From NCBI GenBank assembly GCA_019670725.1, contig AP024629.1, forward strand, positions 2,852,001 through 2,916,000: DNA of 64,000 bases, given 5' to 3'. Shown piece by piece: positions 53,100 through 62,544 of the stretch (positions are counted from its first letter, which is position 1; each line of letters starts with the position of its first letter). The notes beneath the pieces were generated by a model. That model saw only the letters and a program-made list of their open reading frames with translations. It searched no databases and was not told the origin of the DNA. The stretch comes from Alphaproteobacteria bacterium SO-S41 (lineage in GTDB: Bacteria; Pseudomonadota; Alphaproteobacteria; Micropepsales; Micropepsaceae). Both the position numbers and the translations under genes were made by a program.

Positions 53100-53140
53100 C
53101 GGCAGGACAGACCGCGTCCAGCGGTCCGCCCTGCCGTTTT
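53100..53140 (+). terminator. Rho-independent terminator after tRNA-Gln
   Basis: The long stem CGGCAGG...GACCGC / GCGGTC...CCTGCCG is followed by TTTT. It lies 28 bases beyond the tRNA CCA. Confidence 0.8.
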
Positions 53141-53148
53141 GAACGCGC

Positions 53149-53625
53149 CTATTCGGGCGCCGGCGCCGTGCCATCGTCGGGGCCGTCTTTGCGGCCGCGG
53201 CGGTCGCCCTTGCCCTTTCCGCCGCGCTCGCCGGCCTCGTCCGGCTGAGGCGCATCCTTCGCCTTTTCGGCGTCGGGTGCGGGCGCCGGCGCAGCCTCGT
53301 TCCCGGCAGCCGGCTGATCAGCTGGCGGCGCGGGCTCGGCCGGCGGGGGTGGTGTCGCTTCCGCGGGGGGCGGGGCTGGCGGCTGTTCAGCCGCAGGCGT
53401 CGGAGCGGGAGCCGGGGCCGGTTCAGCGGGCGGCGCGGGAGGCGTTTCTACCGGCGGCGGCGCGGGCGGCGCCGGGGGAGACTCGGGTGCCGGGGCCGGC
53501 GGGGTTTCAGGCGGCGCGGGAGGCGGCTCGACCGCTGGCGGAGCCGCCTCGGGCGCAGGCTCGGGCGCAGCGGGCGGCGGTGCTTCCGGGGCTACCGCCG
53601 GGGGCGGCGCGGCCTCGGCGGCGCG
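53149..53625 (-). pseudogene. Out-of-frame continuation of the Pro-rich lipoprotein tail
   Basis: After the in-frame TAG at 53592 of the repeat lipoprotein, the -1 frame continues without a stop for about 155 codons to a TAG at 53149-53151. It encodes the same kind of tail (AAEAAPPPAVAPEAPPPAAP and similar), ending in a charged Gly/Lys/Arg segment. The composition matches the tail before the break. The simplest reading is a one-base deletion in a GCG-CC run near 53620. It could be a real mutation, an assembly error, or slippage. Confidence 0.7.
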
Positions 53626-54905
53626 TTGGGCGCGGCGGGCGCGGGCGGCACGTCGGGCAGAGGCGCGGGAGCTGGCGCAGCTTCAGCAGGCGGCGGGGTC
53701 GGCGCTGCGGCGGGCGGCTCCGCGGGGACCGCTGGCGCCGGCGGCGGTGCGGGCGGTGTCGGGGCCGTCTCCGCGGGTGCGGCAGCGGGGGCGACCGACG
53801 GCGCGGCGGCCTCCTCTACGCGGACCGCACGCGCGCCGTCATAGCGTTCGCGGCGAAAGCGGTTCTCGTCGTCGCGGCGATACTGCCGGTCTTCGCCGAG
53901 ATAATAGTAGCTGCCGTCATTGCCCCAATAGCCGCCGCGAAAATCGCCGTAGCCGCCATCGTAATAGGCGTTGATCTCGTTGCCGGTCGGCTCGATCGGC
54001 TGCGCGTTCGAGAAACGCTCGCGGCGAAAGCGGCGATCGTCGTCGCGGCGATATTCCTGGTCGTCGCCGAGATAATAGAAATACCCGTCATCGCCCCAAT
54101 ACCCGCCGCGATAGGCGCCATAGCCGCCGTCGTAATAGGCGGCCTCTTCGGCTGCCTGCTGCTTCTGACGGCGTTCACGGCGCTCCTGGATACGCTGGGC
54201 GCGTTCAAACTCGTCGCGGCGGAAATGATAGCCCTCGTCGCGGTAATACGTGCCGTCATTGTCGGCGTAGTAGAAGAACCCGTCATCGCCCCAATAGCCC
54301 CCGGCATAGTCGCCGTAGAAGCCGTCGTAATAGGCGGCATCTTCATCGGTATTGTCCCAGCGCGCGGCGCGGACGATGCGCGCATCGCCGAACGCCTCAC
54401 GGCGGAACCGCCCGTCCTCGTCGGCAACATAATTGCCCGAGCCGTCGGCGTAGTAGAACGTGTCGTCATCGCCCCAATAGCCGCCGCGATACGCGCCGTA
54501 GCTGCCATCGTAATAGGCTTCGTTCGCGGCCGCGACGGCTTCGTCCTGTTCGGCGAGCTGCGCGGTGAAGGGCTGCGCGCCCTTAAACGCCGTCCGGCGG
54601 AAGTGGCGGCCGGTATCCTTGCGATAGGCCAGATCCTCATCGGCGTAATAGAAACTGCCGTCGCTGCCCCAATAGCCGCCGCGATACGGGCCGTAATGGC
54701 CGTCATAGTAGCCGCCGTCGACCACCGGCGCTTCGACAGGCTCGGCCTCGGCGACGGCGGCCACCTGGTCGGCGGCAGGCGGCACGGGCTTGGGAACGAC
54801 CGCGGCGGGGGCCGCCGCGTGCTGTTCGGTGCTCGATTTGTTGTCGCAGGCGACGAGCGCAATCGCGGCCGTGGCGCAAAGCAAAATGGTCCTTAGGGAC
54901 TTCAT
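53592..54905 (-). CDS. Lipoprotein with five aromatic/Gly-rich tandem repeats
   Basis: The product is 437 residues. The signal sequence ends in a lipobox (AIALVAC|DNKSS), so the mature protein is anchored by lipid. Five ~48-residue repeats follow, each with the pattern YYDGxYGxYRGGYWGDDGxF then YY...YRRD...FRRExF. Linkers are charged, one (near 235) strongly helical with RERRQKQQ. A Pro/Ala tail begins near 350 and stops early because of an apparent frameshift; the original protein was probably about 590 residues. I know no family. It is presumably surface or periplasmic. Confidence 0.8.
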   Translation of the reverse strand: MKSLRTILLCATAAIALVACDNKSSTEQHAAAPAAVVPKPVPPAADQVAAVAEAEPVEAPVVDGGYYDGHYGPYRGGYWGSDGSFYYADEDLAYRKDTGRHFRRTAFKGAQPFTAQLAEQDEAVAAANEAYYDGSYGAYRGGYWGDDDTFYYADGSGNYVADEDGRFRREAFGDARIVRAARWDNTDEDAAYYDGFYGDYAGGYWGDDGFFYYADNDGTYYRDEGYHFRRDEFERAQRIQERRERRQKQQAAEEAAYYDGGYGAYRGGYWGDDGYFYYLGDDQEYRRDDDRRFRRERFSNAQPIEPTGNEINAYYDGGYGDFRGGYWGNDGSYYYLGEDRQYRRDDENRFRRERYDGARAVRVEEAAAPSVAPAAAPAETAPTPPAPPPAPAVPAEPPAAAPTPPPAEAAPAPAPLPDVPPAPAAPNAPPRPRRPRR

Positions 54906-55152
54906 GGGTGGCTCCTCGCATTAGGCCGCACAGGCGCGGCTTTAGTGGTGCCCCCGCACCGCCTCGGGGACATAACGCGCAAGATTGTGTTTTGAGCCGC
55001 CGGGTGCCGATTTGCGCCGGTCTGCAAGCCGCCGCGCCGCCCAATGAGTCAAAGCAAATCCGAACCTAAGTATTCGCTGGAACTATCGGGTTTGGACGCG
55101 CTTAGTATGTTGCAGTGCGAAGACGCATTGAACTCTGACATTACGAGGCAAT

Positions 55153-57486
55153 GTGGACCAGACGCACGCGCTGGCGCGCGCTTTGACGCGCCCAAAATCA
55201 GATATTTTGATCTGCTTCTCTCATCTGCGCTGGGATTTCGTCTTTCAGCGCCCGCAGCATCTGATGACGCGCTTCGCCAAGACGCTGCCGGTTATCTACT
55301 TTGAGGAGCCGGTCGGTGCGGCGGGCGATGAAGCGTCGCTCTCGCTGAAACAGGCTGACTCGGCCGACATCTGGATCGCCACGCCCCACTTGCCGGCCTC
55401 GCTCGATGTGGAGGCGCGTCTCGCCGCGCAACGCGGCATGCTCGCGACGCTGCTCGACGATTTCGGCGCCAGCAATCCGCTGCTGTGGTTCTACACGCCG
55501 ATGATGTTTCCGCTCGCCTGCGACCTGGCGCCGGCCGGTACCGTCTATGACTGCATGGACGAACTCTCGAACTTCAAGTTTGCCCCGGCCGACCTCGCGG
55601 ATCGCGAGCGCGATCTGATGGCGGCAGCCGACGTCGTGTTCACGGGCGGCACCAGCCTGTTCGAGGCGAAGCAGGGACGGCATCCCAACGTCCATGCGTT
55701 TTCGTCGGGCGTCGATGTCGCGCATTTCGCGCAGGCCCGCGCGGAGATGCAGCAACCCGACGATCAAAGCGCCATCCCGCATCCGCGGCTTGGCTTCTAT
55801 GGCGTCGTCGACGAGCGGATGGATCTCGTCCTGCTGGGAGCGGTCGCCGCGCAGCGGCCCGACTGGTCGTTCGTCATCGTCGGCCCGGTCGTGAAGATCG
55901 ATCCCGCCACCCTGCCGACCGCATCCAACATCCACTATCTCGGCGGCAAGACCTACGATGAGCTCCCAGCCTATCTTTCGGGCTGGAACGTTGCGCTGAT
56001 GCCGTTTGCGCAGAACGACGCGACGCGCTTCATCAGCCCGACCAAGACGCCGGAATATCTCGCAGGCGGGAAGCCCGTCGTCTCCACGCCGGTGCGCGAT
56101 GTCGTTCGCCATTACGGCACGCTCGGCAGCGTCCTGATCGCCGATACCGCCGATACGTTCGTCGCGGCCTGCGACCGGGCGCTGAGCGGCATCATGGCCG
56201 ACCCGGCTATTGCCGCGGCGACGATCGACGCGCTGACCGGCGCGTCGTGGGACGGCGTCCATGCGGGGATGGAGCAGATCCTCGCCAAAGCGCTCGCCAA
56301 CCCACGTGCGCCGAGCCAACCTCGCGCGCGCCGCAAGGCGGACTATGACGTGCTGGTCGTGGGCGCCGGATTCGCCGGCTCTGTAATGGCAGAACGTCTG
56401 GCAGCCGACGGCGGCAAGCGTGTCCTCGTCATCGACCGTCGACCGCATATCGGCGGCAATGCCTATGACCGCCTCAACGATGACGGTATTCTCGTCCATC
56501 CCTACGGGCCGCATATCTTCCACACCAACTCGGCGGAGATCCAAACCTATCTCTCGCGCTTCACGGCGTGGCGGCCCTACGAACACCGCGTCTTGGGTCA
56601 CGTCCGCGACCAGCTTGTCCCCATTCCGATCAATCGCCAGACGCTCAACCAGGTGTTCAACCTGTCGTTGACGACGGATGCGGAGGCCGAAGCGTTCCTG
56701 AAATCGCGCGCCGAACCGACGGGGGAGATCCGTTCTTCAGAAGATGTCGTGGTGAGCGTCGTCGGGCGCGAGCTCTACGAGATGTTCTTCCGCGGCTATA
56801 CGCGCAAACAGTGGGGGCTCGATCCCTCGCAACTCAACAAGTCGGTGACCGCACGCGTACCCACGCGGACCTCGCTGGACGACCGATATTTCACCGACAC
56901 GTTCCAGGCAATGCCCGCCGAGGGCTACACGCGCATGTTCGAGGCGATGCTCAGCCACCCGAACATCACGGTTGAAACGAGCGTCGATTATGACGCGGTG
57001 AAGCACCGGTTCACGCCGGACCTCACCGTTTACACCGGAACGGTGGATGCCTATTTCGGCTATCGCTACGGCCGCCTGCCCTATCGCAGCCTGCGCTTCG
57101 AACACGAAACGCATGCGGCCGAGCAGTATCAGCCCGTCGGCACAGTGAACTATCCCGACGAGAGCGTTCCCTTCACGCGCATCTCGGAGTTCAAGCACCT
57201 GACCGGGCAGACGCACGCGAAGACCAGCATCGTGCGCGAATATCCGAGCGCCGAGGGCGACCCCTACTACCCGATCCCGACCGAGGAGAATGACGCGCTC
57301 TACCGCCGCTATGCCGAACTGGCAGCGCGCGAGAGCGGCGTGAAGTTCGTCGGCCGGCTTGCGACCTATCGCTATTACAACATGGATCAGATCGTCGGCC
57401 AGGCGCTGGCGACCTATCGCAGGCTGCAGACCCGCACCCCTGCCGACGCCGTTGCCTATGCGGACATCGCCGTAGCGGCCCGGTGA
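55153..57486 (+). CDS. Glycosyltransferase fused to UDP-galactopyranose mutase
   Basis: The start is a GTG at 55153 after ACGAGGC, giving 777 residues. Residues 1-390 are a GT-B-like domain (ILICFSHLRWDFVFQRPQHL, YDCMDELSNFK, FISPTKTPEYLAGGKPVVST). Residues ~396-770 are a complete UGM: DVLVVGAGFAGSVMAERLAA, RRPHIGGNAYD, GPHIFHTN, RGYTRKQWGLDP and a C-terminal FVGRLATYRYYNMDQIVGQA. UGM makes UDP-Galf, so the two domains could channel Galf into a glycan. The next gene starts within its stop codon. Confidence 0.9.
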   Translation: MDQTHALARALTRPKSDILICFSHLRWDFVFQRPQHLMTRFAKTLPVIYFEEPVGAAGDEASLSLKQADSADIWIATPHLPASLDVEARLAAQRGMLATLLDDFGASNPLLWFYTPMMFPLACDLAPAGTVYDCMDELSNFKFAPADLADRERDLMAAADVVFTGGTSLFEAKQGRHPNVHAFSSGVDVAHFAQARAEMQQPDDQSAIPHPRLGFYGVVDERMDLVLLGAVAAQRPDWSFVIVGPVVKIDPATLPTASNIHYLGGKTYDELPAYLSGWNVALMPFAQNDATRFISPTKTPEYLAGGKPVVSTPVRDVVRHYGTLGSVLIADTADTFVAACDRALSGIMADPAIAAATIDALTGASWDGVHAGMEQILAKALANPRAPSQPRARRKADYDVLVVGAGFAGSVMAERLAADGGKRVLVIDRRPHIGGNAYDRLNDDGILVHPYGPHIFHTNSAEIQTYLSRFTAWRPYEHRVLGHVRDQLVPIPINRQTLNQVFNLSLTTDAEAEAFLKSRAEPTGEIRSSEDVVVSVVGRELYEMFFRGYTRKQWGLDPSQLNKSVTARVPTRTSLDDRYFTDTFQAMPAEGYTRMFEAMLSHPNITVETSVDYDAVKHRFTPDLTVYTGTVDAYFGYRYGRLPYRSLRFEHETHAAEQYQPVGTVNYPDESVPFTRISEFKHLTGQTHAKTSIVREYPSAEGDPYYPIPTEENDALYRRYAELAARESGVKFVGRLATYRYYNMDQIVGQALATYRRLQTRTPADAVAYADIAVAAR

Positions 57487-58655
57487 CGGCGCCGCGCCTG
57501 CCCGTAATGCGAAGCTGGCTGATCGGGGGCTTCGAAGGCGCAACGATGCGGCTCGATACCGGCAAGCGGGTCGATACGATCAACGCGGCGTCGCACGACG
57601 ATCTCGCAGACATCGACTATGGCTGCCTTCAAGCCTTGTCGATCTCGGCCGTGCGGGACGCATTCCGCTGGCACCTCATCGAAACCGCGCCTGGCCTTTA
57701 TGACTGGTCGAGCGTACGCAGCCAGCTCGCCGCCGCCCGGCGCGCCGGCGTGCAGGTCTGCTGGGACCTCGCGCATTTCGGGCTCCCGGATTGGCTCGAT
57801 CCCTGGGGGCCGGACTTCGTCGCGCGCTTCGCCGACTATGCGGAGGCGGCCGGCCGGATGATCGCGCGGGAGAGCGAGGCAGCGCCCTTCTGGTGCCCGA
57901 TCAACGAAATCTCCTACTGGGCGTTCGCCGGTGGGGACTGCGGCCACTTCGCGCCGTTGGGCGTCGGCCGCGGCGCGGAATGGAAAAGCCGGCTCGTCGC
58001 GGCATCGCTCGCCGCCGTAGACCGTTTGCGTGCCGTCGATCCGCGCGCCCGTTTCCTGCAGCCCGAGCCGGTCGTGCATGTCGTCTCCGATATGCCTGGC
58101 GAGGACGAGGCTACCGATCAAACCCACTCGACTTATGAAGCGTGGGACATGCTGTGCGGTCGCGCCTGCCCCGAACTCGGAGGCCATGCGCAATGCCTCG
58201 ACATCGTGGGCGTCAATTTCTATTCAAATAATCAGTGGACCGCGTCAGGCCGCCGTCTCGGGATGGGTGACATCGGCTACCGGCCGCTATCGCAGCTCCT
58301 GCTGGATGTCTGGCAGCGCTACCGGCGGCCGATCATGCTGAGCGAAACGGGCGCCGAGGGCGCGAATCTGCGCGGCTGGCTGCGCTATATCGCGGGCGAG
58401 GTCGCCGATGCCGAAGCCGCCGGCGTGCAGATCGTCGGCGTCTGTCTCTACCCCGTCATGGACTATGCGGGCTGGACCGACGATCGCCACTGCGCCTGCG
58501 GCGTCATCGGCCTGTCGCCGGACAAGACGCGCTATGTGCGGGAAGACGACGCGCTGCTGCTGCGCGAGGTGTTTGCGCAGAAAATGCCCTGGGTTGCGCC
58601 CCCAACGACGCAACCCGGGCGGCCATCTGAGCCGGCCGCGGCCGTACCGGCTTAG
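57483..58655 (+). CDS. Clan GH-A glycosidase-like protein
   Basis: The start GTG overlaps the TGA of the UGM fusion (GTGA), which indicates translational coupling. The product is 390 residues with a (beta/alpha)8 pattern. The acid/base Glu142 is in CPINEISYW and the nucleophile Glu288 in MLSETGAEG, as in GH1-type beta-glycosidases and relatives. There is no signal peptide, so it is probably cytoplasmic, perhaps trimming or transferring a sugar in the same pathway. Some relatives are described only as 'beta-glucosidase-like'. Confidence 0.72.
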   Translation: MTAPRLPVMRSWLIGGFEGATMRLDTGKRVDTINAASHDDLADIDYGCLQALSISAVRDAFRWHLIETAPGLYDWSSVRSQLAAARRAGVQVCWDLAHFGLPDWLDPWGPDFVARFADYAEAAGRMIARESEAAPFWCPINEISYWAFAGGDCGHFAPLGVGRGAEWKSRLVAASLAAVDRLRAVDPRARFLQPEPVVHVVSDMPGEDEATDQTHSTYEAWDMLCGRACPELGGHAQCLDIVGVNFYSNNQWTASGRRLGMGDIGYRPLSQLLLDVWQRYRRPIMLSETGAEGANLRGWLRYIAGEVADAEAAGVQIVGVCLYPVMDYAGWTDDRHCACGVIGLSPDKTRYVREDDALLLREVFAQKMPWVAPPTTQPGRPSEPAAAVPA

Positions 58656-58942
58656 TTGCCCTCCGGCTTGTCGTCCGGCTTGGTCACTTTCGGCTCGGCT
58701 CCGGTGGCGGAATAGCCGCAGCCTTCGACACATTGCTGATAGGGCGTGGTGCAATCCGAGTAGGGATATGAGGAATGGCACTGGGTATAGGCGTACCAGC
58801 ACTGGTTCTTGCAGTATTCGTCATACGTGGCGGGCTTGGGCACTTCCGGCTTGCCGCCATTCAGCTGATCCGCGGCGAAAGCGAGGCCCGCGCCGAACGC
58901 CAAGGCGGCGAGCGCCGCCGTCAAACGTGCAACAGTCTTCAT
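58652..58942 (-). CDS. Small exported Cys-rich protein
   Basis: The product is 96 residues with a signal peptide ending FAA. Six cysteines occur as CKNQCWYAYTQC and DCTTPYQQCVEGC, a spacing compatible with three disulfides. The tail is charged. It overlaps the glycosidase stop by 4 bases in the convergent orientation. The family is unknown. Confidence 0.7.
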   Translation of the reverse strand: MKTVARLTAALAALAFGAGLAFAADQLNGGKPEVPKPATYDEYCKNQCWYAYTQCHSSYPYSDCTTPYQQCVEGCGYSATGAEPKVTKPDDKPEGN

Positions 58943-59075
58943 GTCAGATGTCTCCGTCCACAGCGCCCCACAGCGCGTGGGTCACTGGAACAGGTCGGCG
59001 CGTGATCCGGTACTGGCGGTTACGAGAGGTTGCCCCGGACCGGGCTGTGTCCGCAGGATGCAGAACTGCGAGTCC

Positions 59076-59957
59076 CTAGCGCCATTCCGCGACAGGCGGC
59101 ATCGAGGAGAGAATGCTCTCGACATTGCCGCCGGTCTTCAGACCGAAGGTCGTGCCGCGGTCGTAGAGCAGGTTGAACTCCACGTAACGGGCGCGCCAGT
59201 GTGCCTGCTCGGCGCGCTGTGCATCCGTCCAAGGCTCTGCCAGATGCGTGCGCACGATCGGCAGATAGGCGTCGAGGAACGCCTGGCCCACACTCTGCGT
59301 GAACGCGAAGTCGCGCCCCCAGTCGCCGCTGTCGTGATGGTCATAGAAAATGCCGCCGATGCCGCGATGTTCGCGCCGATGAGGCAGGTAGAAATACGCC
59401 TCCGCCGCCTTGGCGTAGCGCTCATACCAGTCGTCGCCATAAGGATCGCAGGCCGCCTTCATCACAGCATGAAAACCCTCCGCATCCGGATGATCGGCGC
59501 GGCGCTGGTCGTTGAGCGTGGGGTTCAGGTCTGCCCCGCCGCCGAACCAGTGTTCGGTGGTGACGATCATCCGCGTGTTCATGTGCACGGCGGGGATGTT
59601 GGGGTTCGCCATATGGGCGATGAGGCTGATGCCCGAGGCCCAGAAGCGCGGGTCTTCCGAGGCGCCCTTCATGGTCTTGGCGAAGTCGGGCGGGAAGGTG
59701 CCGTGCACCGTCGAACAATGGACGCCGACCTTTTCGAACACCCGGCCGCGCATCATGCCCATGACGCCGCCGCCCTGCCCCGCTCCGTCGGCGGCCGGTG
59801 CGCGGTCCCAGGGCGTGCGGACGAAGGCCCCGGGCGTACCGGGATAGAGCGCGCCCGGCGCCTCGCGCTCGATGGTCTCGAAGGCGGCCATGATGCGGTC
59901 GCGCAGGGTTTCGAACCAGGCGCGTGCGGTCTGCTTGCGGGTGTCGAGCTCGGTCAT
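59076..59957 (-). CDS. hemF: Oxygen-dependent coproporphyrinogen III oxidase
   Basis: HemF decarboxylates coproporphyrinogen III to protoporphyrinogen IX with O2 in the cytoplasm. The protein is 293 residues. Landmarks are GVMGMMRGRVFEKVGVHCSTVHG, RMIVTTEHWFGGGADLNP, REHRGIGGIFYDHHDSGDW and the final GRGTTFGLKTGGNVESILSS-like segment. It stands alone, 45 bases downstream of a regulator gene on the same strand. Confidence 0.97.
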   Translation of the reverse strand: MTELDTRKQTARAWFETLRDRIMAAFETIEREAPGALYPGTPGAFVRTPWDRAPAADGAGQGGGVMGMMRGRVFEKVGVHCSTVHGTFPPDFAKTMKGASEDPRFWASGISLIAHMANPNIPAVHMNTRMIVTTEHWFGGGADLNPTLNDQRRADHPDAEGFHAVMKAACDPYGDDWYERYAKAAEAYFYLPHRREHRGIGGIFYDHHDSGDWGRDFAFTQSVGQAFLDAYLPIVRTHLAEPWTDAQRAEQAHWRARYVEFNLLYDRGTTFGLKTGGNVESILSSMPPVAEWR

Positions 59958-60001
59958 GACGCTGACTTAAGCGAGCGGCGCGCGCGGGTCCATGATCCAG
60001 G

Positions 60002-60604
60002 TCAAAGCCAGCCATTCGCCCGGGCGATGCGCGCCGCCTCGACCCGGTTCTGGGCGTCCAGCTTCTGGGCGGCCTCGTAGAGGTAATTGCGCACCGTGCC
60101 GGCCGAGAGCGCCAGCGTATCGGCGATCTCCTTGTTGCTGCGGCCCTGTTCGGCGAGGCGCAACACGTCGCGCTCCCGCTCGCTCAAGGGGTCCGCGACG
60201 CCCCAGGCGGCTTCGGACAATTCCGGCGCCACCGCCCTGCCGCCGGCCGCCACCTTGCGCACTGCGGCGGCAAGCTGGTCCGAGGGCGTGTCCTTCAGCA
60301 GATAGCCATAGACCCCCGCATCCAGCGCGCGGCGCAGATAGCCCGGGCGCCCGAAGGTCGTGACGATCAGCACCCGCGCCGAGTTCTTCTCGGCGCCAAG
60401 CTGGCGCGCCAGTTCGATGCCGGTCATTCCCGGCATCTCGATATCCGAGATGACCACGTCCGGCTTTTCGCGCCGGATGAGATCGAGCGCGGCGATCCCG
60501 TCCGCCGCGCGGCCGACGACGGCAATGTCGCCGTCCAGCTCCAGCAGCGCCGAGAGCGCCCCCAGCACCATGACCTGATCCTCGGCGACGACGACGCGGA
60601 TCAT
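60002..60604 (-). CDS. NarL/LuxR-type response regulator
   Basis: The product is 200 residues. The receiver has the phospho-Asp in VVISDIEMPG near residue 55 and Lys in YLLKDTPSD. The LuxR helix-turn-helix is LSERERDVLRLAEQGRSNKEIADTL...VRNYLYEAAQKL. Its start overlaps the stop of the kinase gene by 4 bases, so the pair forms one two-component system. The adjacent ABC exporter is the likely target. Confidence 0.95.
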   Translation of the reverse strand: MIRVVVAEDQVMVLGALSALLELDGDIAVVGRAADGIAALDLIRREKPDVVISDIEMPGMTGIELARQLGAEKNSARVLIVTTFGRPGYLRRALDAGVYGYLLKDTPSDQLAAAVRKVAAGGRAVAPELSEAAWGVADPLSERERDVLRLAEQGRSNKEIADTLALSAGTVRNYLYEAAQKLDAQNRVEAARIARANGWL

Positions 60605-61734
60605 GCGAGCACCCGACGCAGCGGCAGCACCGCCTCGATCCGCATGCCCTTCTCGCCGTCGACGGTCAGCTTGCCGCCCAGTGCCGCAACGCGCGCCCGC
60701 ATGCCGGCCAGCCCGTTGCCCTCCCGGATCGGCCCGCCGATCCCGTTATCGGCCAGCGTGAAGCGCACATCCTCACCATCGATGGCGATGGCGACATCGC
60801 AGCGGGTGGCATGGGCGTGGCGCACGACATTGGTCGCACCCTCGCGCAGCATCATCGCGAGCGCCTCTTCGACCGGCGCGGGCAGCGCGGCCTCGGGGCT
60901 GGTGACGGCGAGCGTCGTGTCGACGGCGGCCAGCGCATGGCGCGCCTGCGCGAGCTCCGCCCCCAGCGCGACGCGGCGCATGCCGGTGACGGCGCTGCGG
61001 ATATCGGCGAGCGCGGTGCGGGCCGTCGCCTGGAGATCTTTTATCTCGGCCTTGGCGCGCGCGGTGTCGATATCGATCAGCCGCGCCGCCAGATCGGCCT
61101 TCACCGCGACCACCGTCAGCGTGTGGCCGAGCAGATCATGGAGATCGCGGGCGATGCGCTCGCGCTCCGCCGTCGCGGCCATGACGCGCACCTCGGTCTG
61201 GCTCGCCTCAAGCGCGGCGTTCTTCGCGGTCAGCTCCGCGGAAAAGAAATTGGCCACAGCAACGACCAGGCCGAAGAACAGCGCGATGAGCGTCAGCGAA
61301 AGCGGCGCCTTGAAAATCACGCCGAACGCGATGATCGAGACCGCGATGGCCGCGAGCGTAACGAACGCCAGCCGCTGGGGCCGCAGGGCGCCGGCGAGCG
61401 CGAAGGCATAGACCGCGATCACGCTCCAATTGCCCGAGGTCGACATGGCGAGCGTGAAGCCCAGCACCATCAGGCAGGCGATCCACGGCAAGGCCAGCGC
61501 ACCGTGCTTCGTGGCGGCATGCCCCTTGATGTAGAGCAGCAGAAAGAGCGGCAGCGCCGCCGCCGTTAGGACAAGGTCCTGAAATGTCGGTTTCAGCCAG
61601 AACCAGGTGATCCCGTAGATCGGCAGATAAACCAGCCACAGATACGGACCGTCCGGCGCCATCGCCGCCTTGACGCGCGGCCACAGCCCCCTTTCGGGAG
61701 GCGGTGCGCCATAGGTGTGGTGCGGCAGCGTCAT
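60601..61734 (-). CDS. DesK-type membrane sensor histidine kinase
   Basis: The product is 377 residues. About six hydrophobic segments lie in the first 165 residues. HisKA_3 follows with the phospho-His in RERIARDLHDLLGHTLTVVAVK. The ATPase domain contains EGATNVVRHAHAT and DNGIGGPIREGNGLAGMRARV. The layout matches DesK/LiaS-like kinases that sense membrane state or antimicrobial stress. It overlaps the response regulator by 4 bases and follows the ABC permease gene by 31 bases. Confidence 0.95.
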   Translation of the reverse strand: MTLPHHTYGAPPPERGLWPRVKAAMAPDGPYLWLVYLPIYGITWFWLKPTFQDLVLTAAALPLFLLLYIKGHAATKHGALALPWIACLMVLGFTLAMSTSGNWSVIAVYAFALAGALRPQRLAFVTLAAIAVSIIAFGVIFKAPLSLTLIALFFGLVVAVANFFSAELTAKNAALEASQTEVRVMAATAERERIARDLHDLLGHTLTVVAVKADLAARLIDIDTARAKAEIKDLQATARTALADIRSAVTGMRRVALGAELAQARHALAAVDTTLAVTSPEAALPAPVEEALAMMLREGATNVVRHAHATRCDVAIAIDGEDVRFTLADNGIGGPIREGNGLAGMRARVAALGGKLTVDGEKGMRIEAVLPLRRVLA

Positions 61735-61765
61735 GGCGTCATCCTAGCGCGGGCGGAGGGCCGCG

Positions 61766-62503
61766 TCAGTCCCGCGCCCGGCGGACCGCCCAGGCGACAA
61801 GGCCGGTCAAGACCAGCGTCCACGCCGCGATCGCCCCGATGTGAGCCCACAGGAAGTCGGCCTTGACCATGCCCTGCGCGATCAGCGCGAGTTGCGCGAG
61901 GTGGAAGGACGGCAAGGCCCAGGCCATCGTCTGCATGAAGCCGGGAAAGGTGAAGACCGGCATCCACAGCCCGCCGAGGATCGCCAGCAGGAAAAACACG
62001 ATATTCGCGATGGCGATCGCCACCTGGCTGGTCATGAGATAGCCGAGCGTGATGCCGATCAGCGAGAACGGCACGACGCTGACGAGATGCACCGCGATCA
62101 TCGCGGCCCAGGCCCGCGGGCTGAGCGACACGCCGCCGGCGAAGATGCCGACCGCATAGATCATCGCCAGCACGATCGCGACGAAGACGAAGGTCATCAG
62201 CAGCTTCGACACCGGATAGACGAAGCCCGGCATCGGCGAGACGGCTTTCAGCGCCAGCAGGCCCTGCTCGCGCTCGGTTGCGATGGAGATGCCGAAACCG
62301 AAGACCGACGGCCCCAGCGCCGCGAAGACGCCGAAGGTCGCGAGCAGATAGGACGCGGCGTTGTCGCCCCTGGCGAGGGTGATGCCGAACAGCGTGTAGA
62401 AGACGACCGGCATCAGCACGGTCGGCAGGGCGAAGGCCGGCTGGCGCGCCGACTTCTTGATCTCGGCGCCCCATTCGCGGGCGAGGATGGCGGTGGCGGT
62501 CAT
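61766..62503 (-). CDS. ABC-2 type exporter permease
   Basis: I chose the ATG at 62503 with GAGGAAG upstream (245 residues). Six hydrophobic segments and the typical ABC-2 start MTATAILAREWGAEIKKSAR are present. It is the membrane partner of the ATPase at 62678, from which it is separated by a REP-like element. It lies upstream of the DesK/DesR-like pair, as in regulated lipid- or drug-export modules. Confidence 0.88.
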   Translation of the reverse strand: MTATAILAREWGAEIKKSARQPAFALPTVLMPVVFYTLFGITLARGDNAASYLLATFGVFAALGPSVFGFGISIATEREQGLLALKAVSPMPGFVYPVSKLLMTFVFVAIVLAMIYAVGIFAGGVSLSPRAWAAMIAVHLVSVVPFSLIGITLGYLMTSQVAIAIANIVFFLLAILGGLWMPVFTFPGFMQTMAWALPSFHLAQLALIAQGMVKADFLWAHIGAIAAWTLVLTGLVAWAVRRARD

Positions 62504-62544
62504 GGTTTTCTTCCTCAGGTCTGACACATCAATTTGTCCCAGCC

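Noticed and set aside
53139-54896. 585-codon plus-strand frame opposite the repeat lipoprotein
   Set aside because: It mirrors the repeats as low-complexity Ala/Val/Ile text without a signal or domain, whereas the minus strand encodes a signal peptide and clean aromatic repeats.
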